Source of the DNA: Eurosta solidaginis | Taxonomy: Eukaryota; Arthropoda; Insecta; Diptera; Tephritidae | Direction: 5' to 3' | Assembly (NCBI RefSeq): GCF_040869045.1 | Contig: NC_090320.1 | Span: forward strand, 243,474,978-243,538,977 | DNA: 64,000 bases | Shown here: in pieces, positions 59,030 to 64,000 of the stretch | Layout: each line of letters starts with the position of its first letter | Position numbering within the stretch: the stretch's first letter is position 1 | Notes under the pieces: generated by a model | What the model was told of the DNA's origin: nothing | Seen by the model: only the letters and a program-made list of their open reading frames with translations | The model's database searches: none | Translations under genes and position numbers: made by a program

Positions 59030-60205
59030 TAAGAATGAAACTATACCACATTTCTTTTTTAATTGCAAAGCCTACTACGATATTTTCAGTTTGGTAAAAA
59101 AAAGTTTGAAAAAATGCGTCTTGCTTATTTTAAATCATTTTCTTGACTATAATAGTGCATGCAAATTAAAAAAATTTATGATGTGTAAAACTACTTTAAA
59201 TAACCTATTAAACGATGTATAGTTTATGCAATTCTCTATTTTTTAAATATTTATTTTTGGCTTTTAACAAACAAAAAAATTTAAATTTCACTTTAAGGAC
59301 TCAATATGTCCTGAAAGGATAACGGTAGGTATAAATATCATATGATGAATATGTTCCCAGTTTCATTTTGTATAAAAATTATTATTACATTATTTCTCCG
59401 AAAATCATTGTTTAAAGAGATATTGGTCTCTAAAGCCAGGCATAATTTTTAGGTCAATTTTTGAACTTTGGGTCAAATGCGCGTGGTTATTTCCCACTAC
59501 AGGTGGTCAGATTTTTATGCAGATCTTATTTTCTATTGTCAAGCTATCAAACAATGCGCGGGAACCGAAAAAATTCAATACTTTTGCAAATCCCATATGT
59601 TTTGTGGTCACTCTAATATATATATACTATATATATCGCCATATATATACTATATATACCACCGATCTTTATGATTTTTTCAGACAACAATATATGCTAT
59701 ATACGTAAGCATTCATTGAAATTTGAAGCCTCTAGCTCCTAAAATAGGGCCGTAGTTACGAAAAGTTTCTTATCTGAACAATCGGTTGTGGGGATATATT
59801 CTATATATACGACCGATCTCATCAATTTTTTCAGACAAAAATATGTGCAATATACGAAAGTATATGGTGTAGTTTGAAGCTTCAATCTGATAAATTGAGG
59901 AAGATATGACAAAAATCCTCTTTTTCTGAAAAATCGGTTGTATGGTGGATATATGCTATATTGGTCCGATCCGGCCGGTTCCGCCAAATTTCTTATCGGA
60001 CACCCAAATACTACCGCTCACCAAATTTTATCAAGATATCTCAAAAGTCATACAAACAGACAGACGGACATGGCTAAATCAACTCAGCTCTTCATCCTGA
60101 TTATTTCGGTATACTTAATGGTGGGTTTATCTATTTTCCTTTAAGGACTTACAATTTTGGATTTCGTGACGAAATTAATATACCATTTCATTTCCATGAA
60201 AGATA

Positions 60206-60665
60206 TAAAAATATAAAACCATAAAATAAAATAAAAAAAAATAAAAAAGAATACAATAAATTTATATAAAACCAAAAGAAATAAAATAAAATAAAATAAA
60301 ATATGATAAAATAAAATAATATAAAATAAAATAAAACAAAATGAAATAAAAAAAATACAATAAATTTATATAAAACCAAACGAAATAAAATAAAATAAAA
60401 TAAAATAAAATAAGATAAAATAAAATAAAATTAAATTAAATTAAATAAAGTAAAATAAAATAAATCGAAATAAATTTAAAAAATAAAAACAAAGGAAATA
60501 AAACAGAATAAAATAAAATGAAAAAAAAAAAATTATTAAATAAATAATAAACAAAATAAAACAAAATTATATAAAATAAAATAATGAGAAAATAAAATAA
60601 AATTAAATGACACAAAATAAAATAAAATAAACTGAAATTAAATAAAATAAATAAAAAAAGAAAAT
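60206..60665. repeat. Long AAAAT low-complexity tract
   Basis: About 460 bases of imperfect AAAAT/AAAATA repeats. Minus-strand open frames here are Phe/Tyr/Leu low complexity and not genes. Confidence 0.9.
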
Positions 60666-61238
60666 AAAACAAAAGCATCACTGAACAAAAAAAATGTTGA
60701 AGAAAAGCAAATATGTGCAGGCGTCAATTACATACCAGGATTAACGGACAACCAAACATTGTATAACATTACACGCAACAACAATATAAAATTTGCGCAT
60801 AAACAAAATTGAACCTTGAACACAATCATTACACAAATAAAAGACAAAATAGACAAAGAACAACAATATAATGTGGAATACGAAATAAAAGGTAATGGGA
60901 ACGCAGGAGAAACTTGCAATCAGATATACATTAGAACGACGAAGCGATCGCTAAGTGTACGAATAAACGAACATAGACTAGATGCCAAAAATAGAAAAAC
61001 AATAACAGCACTATGCGAACATTTGACCAACAAAGGACACACAGCGGACTTCGAAAACGCGAAAATATTAGACGTTGAGGGGAAAGAACGAACAAGAATG
61101 ACGCTGGAAGCTCTACGAATACAACAAAAAATCAATACTGCAATGAATTTCAAAGGAGACATCAACAATATAAACTGCGCTTATATGACGGCATTATCAG
61201 CCAATGGACGAAGCAGGAAACATGAATGGAGGCAGTAA
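60666..61238 (+). pseudogene. Penelope-like GIY-YIG remnant, uninterrupted copy
   Basis: Linker motif NNNIKFAH-like (about 60778-60802), then an open frame 60816-61238 reading TQIKDKIDKEQQYNVEYEIK, IYIRTTKRSLSVRINEHRLD, ILDVEGKERTRMTLEALRIQ and QKINTAMNF. This is the linker plus GIY-YIG nuclease of a Penelope-like element, which nicks the target for reverse transcription. The YIG Gly is Arg here, while the copy at 10831 keeps it. No reverse transcriptase is present. Contains the empty Transib site at 60902-60906. Confidence 0.85.
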
Positions 61239-61408
61239 ATTAAATGTAAAGTTTTGTTTATTCATGTGTTAGATGTTAAAGTTTCAATGTTATAAATTGA
61301 ATGTAAGTATTATGTTAACAGCAGAGTGATGTGAATTGTGTAATTCTAACTAATGTGTTAATCTTTGTTTTGTTTTATGTCATATTTTATGATAAATATA
61401 CAGTCTCC

Positions 61409-61438
61409 CTGATGAAGATGAAAACATTTCATCGAAAC
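61409..61438 (+). ncRNA. Hammerhead-like core, copy 2
   Basis: CTGATGA, one A, 7-bp stem with ACA loop, then GAAAC, base-identical to 11598-11627. Confidence 0.45.
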
Positions 61439-61459
61439 GCGTAGGAGGGAAAGAGAAAC

Positions 61460-61993
61460 CTTGTGTTTTGTCTTTGTTTTATCGGCCGAAAAGCTCCAAA
61501 TAATTACAAAACAAAATTAAATTAATAAATAAAATAAAATAAATTATGAAATATTAAAATAATGATAAAATTATTTCGAATTTCGTAATCGTCCAGCTAA
61601 AATTGTCTCGTCTTGTCTTTCATCATTTCAGATTGTAGGCAAATGTTTTGGTTGCACAACAAAAACTAACAATAAATCTTCAAGTAGATTGGCACTCAAT
61701 TGAGAACACTACCCGAAGATTGTTCGCTATTACTTTATTAGCCGAGTCGGAATTCACAACAGACATATTTTAATTTTGCAGCCACAACCAGAAGGTGCTG
61801 GAGCTTTAAGCAAATAATTCTAATAAAACTAAAAAAAAAACTAGAGAACTTTTCGTTAATCGACTTAGCCTATCTGAAATACATCAAGCCAAGTGAAAAT
61901 TATTTCAAGCGGGCAGTTTGTATTTGAATTTCGCAGTTGCTAGTTAAAAAATACCTAATTGTGCGCATAAAATTTAAATTAAAAAAAAAAAAC
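61460..61993. other. Region upstream of MBF2-like gene 2
   Basis: Counterpart of 11640-12208; conservation extends to the start codon, with a poly(A) difference just before it (61981-61992). No core promoter element assigned. Confidence 0.4.
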
Positions 61994-62461
61994 ATGAAAT
62001 CATTTTACGTGTTAATATTTTTAGTATTAATTGCGCTTGTAGCAACTCATAATTTACAATTGGGTATATGTAATAAACTAACGGAACGTCTTTTACAACA
62101 CAAAGTCATATATTCTGGATCGATATCAGGAATCCAGAAAACTGAGGATTATACTTATGATCAAAAGGTTTGTAAATTAATGAAATTGTGAAAATCGCTT
62201 GTGACTTGTGAACAAGGTGGATTAAAATAAACATTTCTGATTTTCTTTCAATAGGGTATAAAAAATCCTACTGAAATTACGTGTGTAGTAGTGGAAGATC
62301 GAAACCGAAATGGCAATGCTGCTGGAAATGTTGAATTGATAAGCGGGGGGCCTGGTGATACTTTTAGCGAGCTACGATTCACTAGTCAACCTGATTGTGG
62401 TTATCATTTTGGTGTCAGCATATATGGACGAAGGAAAGATTGTAAAGAAGAAATAAAATAA
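61994..62461 (+). CDS. Small secreted MBF2-family protein, copy 2
   Basis: Exons 61994-62167 and 62255-62461, joined in frame across an 87-bp intron (CAAAAG|GTTTGT ... TTTCAATAG|GG), give 126 residues. Signal peptide MKSFYVLIFLVLIALVAT, then LQLGIC, TYDQK, ITCVVVEDRN, NVELISGGPGDTF, TSQPDCGYHFGVSIYGRR and a C-terminal KDCKEEIK. This matches the MBF2 family outline (SGG..., final IYG) and normal length better than copy 1. Cys residues at about 26, 67, 108 and 121 could pair outside the cell. An AATAAA poly(A) signal overlaps the stop at 62452-62457. The two genes are tandem paralogs created by the 49-50 kb duplication. Function in flies is unknown to me. Confidence 0.85.
62168..62254 (+). other. 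Intron of MBF2-like gene 2
   Basis: GT..AG, 87 bp, aligned with 12380-12479 but missing some bases before the acceptor. Confidence 0.8.
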
Positions 62462-62604
62462 AAATAAATTTGATATTCAAAAGTTCACAATACAGGACAT
62501 CTTTAAAATATTCTTATAACTTACGTTTGTCAATTTTAATGAGTTATATAAATAAATAAAGGCAAAAACAGAAACACTGAATTAAGCAGCAATCATAAAG
62601 AAGA

Positions 62605-62675
62605 AGTCATAGCCTAATGGTAGGGCTGCGGGAATATAAATATGACAGATCAAGTTTGAATCTCAGCTCAAGGTG
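62605..62675 (+). repeat. tRNA-like sequence, copy 2
   Basis: Same box-A-like (62610-62620) and box-B-like (62653-62663) elements as 12786-12860. Not a foldable tRNA. Confidence 0.5.
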
Positions 62676-63151
62676 AATATAATTTCTAATTTAAAGATTC
62701 AAAGACATCTGATGAGATCTTTGGCAGAATGGAAATAACTATTTGTTAGATGGAATGTTTAGTTGTGTTAAGTTTTTCTGAATTTTCATTAAAATTTACA
62801 AATGTTTAAGATGAACAGACGATTAAAATTCAAGAAACGTCCCTTAAACTTATCTACTAATTATAACCAGGACGATTAGTGAAAACTTTGGTTAGAAGCT
62901 ACTACATATAAAGACCGTGTGGTACAGATTAGTAGACATTTAGCGAAAGGGACTACGGCTTATCACAAATAAAGAGACATTTGTATGTCCCATGTATAGA
63001 AATTTACATTAAAGCTTTATTTTTGATATATCGTATCTAAGAAATTGGATTGGTCGAATTTTTTACCCCAGGCAGTACTAGCTAATAATAAAAATACTTC
63101 ACAAAAAGCATAAAATGTATCCCATTCAAGTTCGGGTCATCTGGCAAATGG
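62676..63151. other. Non-coding duplicated sequence
   Basis: Matches 12862-13172, with an extra segment of about 160 bases near 62695-62870. No gene. Confidence 0.5.
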
Positions 63152-63163
63152 AATGAATATAAA

Positions 63164-63388
63164 GATTAAAATATGCAAAAGAAGGCAATTGGGAGAAACT
63201 TTCCAACAACTAAGGCATGACGTAGCTGAATGCGTTTGTAACCATTTCAACTATCGTAGGAGTGCGGGTTCGACTCCCACTCCCGGGTGAAAGGGCTTTG
63301 AAGAGATTTACAAGCTATAATCGAAACAGCTGTCGCCTTGTCCGTCCTTATGTCACGTTGTTTAAAATTTTCCCAAATTATTAAATAA
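63164..63388 (+). mobile_element. tRNA-derived SINE, 225 bp, with empty site in copy 1
   Basis: Flanked by perfect 12-bp AATGAATATAAA (63152-63163, 63389-63400). The same 12 bases occur once, uninterrupted, at 13173-13184. The interior has box-A-like TAGCTGAATGCG (about 63226-63237) and box B GGTTCGACTCC (63267-63277) with a GGAGTGCGGG/CCCACTCCC stem. Confidence 0.85.
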
Positions 63389-63734
63389 AATGAATATAAA
63401 TCGCTGTTGTACCACAATCTGACCGGTGGTCTATGCCAGTTACGTATAGGCGCACCTTTCAATTATTTTTCTGTTATTTAAAGCTTTTGTAAAATGTTAT
63501 TTACCCTGAACTATGCCGTAAAGTAACAAATGTCGTACTGGAAAATAATCAATATTCATGCCAAACTTTACTATATTTGTGTCAAACTTCATAACAAAGG
63601 GGTTTCGAGGTTGCTGATTACGAAATGGAAATTTGGTTTGAAAAAGTTCAAACAATAACAAGATTTCACTGAAAGTTATCTAGTACTAGCTTATGTCCTT
63701 GGGCTACACCCCACGTTTCTATAAAAATATGTAG

Positions 63735-63807
63735 GCTACGCGTATTTGGCCATGGGTGAAACATGAGTTGGTAAGATCGACTTCTGCTACAGCTAATGAC
63801 AGTTTTT
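63735..63807 (-). pseudogene. Helitron helicase tail, copy 2
   Basis: Counterpart of 13455-13530: the minus strand encodes the FTHGQL motif region and is cut at the same base by a family A element. Confidence 0.65.
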
Positions 63808-64000
63808 ATACACAGCTGAGCAGAGCTCACAGAGTATATTAATTTTGTTCGCATAACGGTAATCCGTAACGGCATAAACTAATCGAGATAGATATAGACT
63901 TATATATATCAAAATGATCTGGGCGAAAAAAGAAATTCATATAGCCATGTCCGTCCGTCCGTCTGTCCGTCCGTCCGTAAACACGATAACTTGAGTATCT
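63808..64000 (+). mobile_element. Family A element A8, start only
   Basis: Same junction and sequence as the start of A2 at 13531, up to the GTCC microsatellite and ACACGATAACTTGAG, then the window ends. The shared junction shows this A insertion predates the duplication. Confidence 0.8.

Larger units (their letters stand above)
55323..59616 (-). mobile_element. Long-TIR DNA transposon, superfamily undetermined
   Basis: 4294 bp bounded by TTAGAGTGACCACAAA and its reverse complement. Inverted repeats extend roughly 500 bases from each end (to about 55840 on the left; 59030-59616 plus about 58640-58661 on the right, after removing a MITE). Inserted in a TATA-rich tract of B2, so the target duplication cannot be read unambiguously. 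The interior carries a degraded minus-strand protein gene with spliceable introns, and two MITEs. Confidence 0.8.
54815..60205 (-). mobile_element. Family B element B2, split by a 4.3-kb transposon
   Basis: Right-hand terminus ACAAGTAAGGACGGG with hairpin arms 54833-54840 and 54846-54853, then body to 55322. The body resumes at 59617 and ends with the CTTTCATGG-type subterminal repeat near 60200. It is the inverse orientation of B1 (36066-37310), which provides the uninterrupted arrangement. Combined B length is about 1.1 kb. Confidence 0.75.

Noticed and set aside
60188..60681. Hydrophobic membrane-like proteins on the minus strand
   Set aside because: Low-complexity AAAAT repeats read as Phe/Tyr/Leu; no gene.

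Overview
The window is eukaryotic, intergenic and dominated by transposable elements. It fits a higher dipteran, most likely a tephritid fruit fly: the DNA is AT-rich, the introns are short (87-100 bp, GT..AG), and it carries insect LINEs, Gypsy, Penelope, Transib and Helitron sequence plus a MBF2-family gene pair. The tephritid label rests on remembered repeat families, not a search. No rRNA, functional tRNA, CRISPR or prokaryotic operon was seen.

The only convincing host genes are two small two-exon paralogs (12209-12665 and 61994-62461) encoding signal-peptide-bearing MBF2-like proteins. Each sits in a copy of the same direct segmental duplication: 2540-13690 matches 51690-64000, an offset of about 49-50 kb. 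The copies differ by clean insertions, so one copy often preserves the empty site of an element present in the other. Copy 1 holds a Transib transposon and a 408-bp MITE. Copy 2 holds a tRNA-derived SINE, a LINE fragment and a nested transposon stack.

The space between the copies is mostly one non-autonomous family, here 'A', which looks Helentron/DINE-1-like: subterminal inverted repeats, a GTCC microsatellite, central tandem repeats, and a terminal hairpin followed by CTTACTTG. Its internal 130-bp tandem repeat varies from about 2 units (13.5-15.0 kb) to over 100 (20.6-34.1 kb). The largest array contains 88-bp deletion monomers and higher-order repeats, and appears to be a satellite growing inside a transposon. 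A second family, 'B', has a different hairpin but the same terminus.

Other layout: 39-bp and 52-bp minisatellites and LINE/SINE debris (0.4-2.3 kb); A copy with 604-bp higher-order repeats (4.6-8.4 kb); Penelope-like GIY-YIG remnant split by Transib (8.4-11.7 kb); Helitron helicase pseudogenes (13.4-16.9 kb); probable solo LTR and LINE fragments (17.2-20 kb); satellite-bearing A copy (20-34.2 kb); foldback element, B copy and LINE with reverse-transcriptase and endonuclease remnants (34.9-39.4 kb); more A copies with a SINE (40.2-47.6 kb); CTCF-like tandem repeat (48-48.5 kb); Gypsy gag-RT remnant (49.5-51.2 kb); and in copy 2 a B element containing a 4.3-kb long-TIR transposon that itself contains two MITEs (54.8-60.2 kb).
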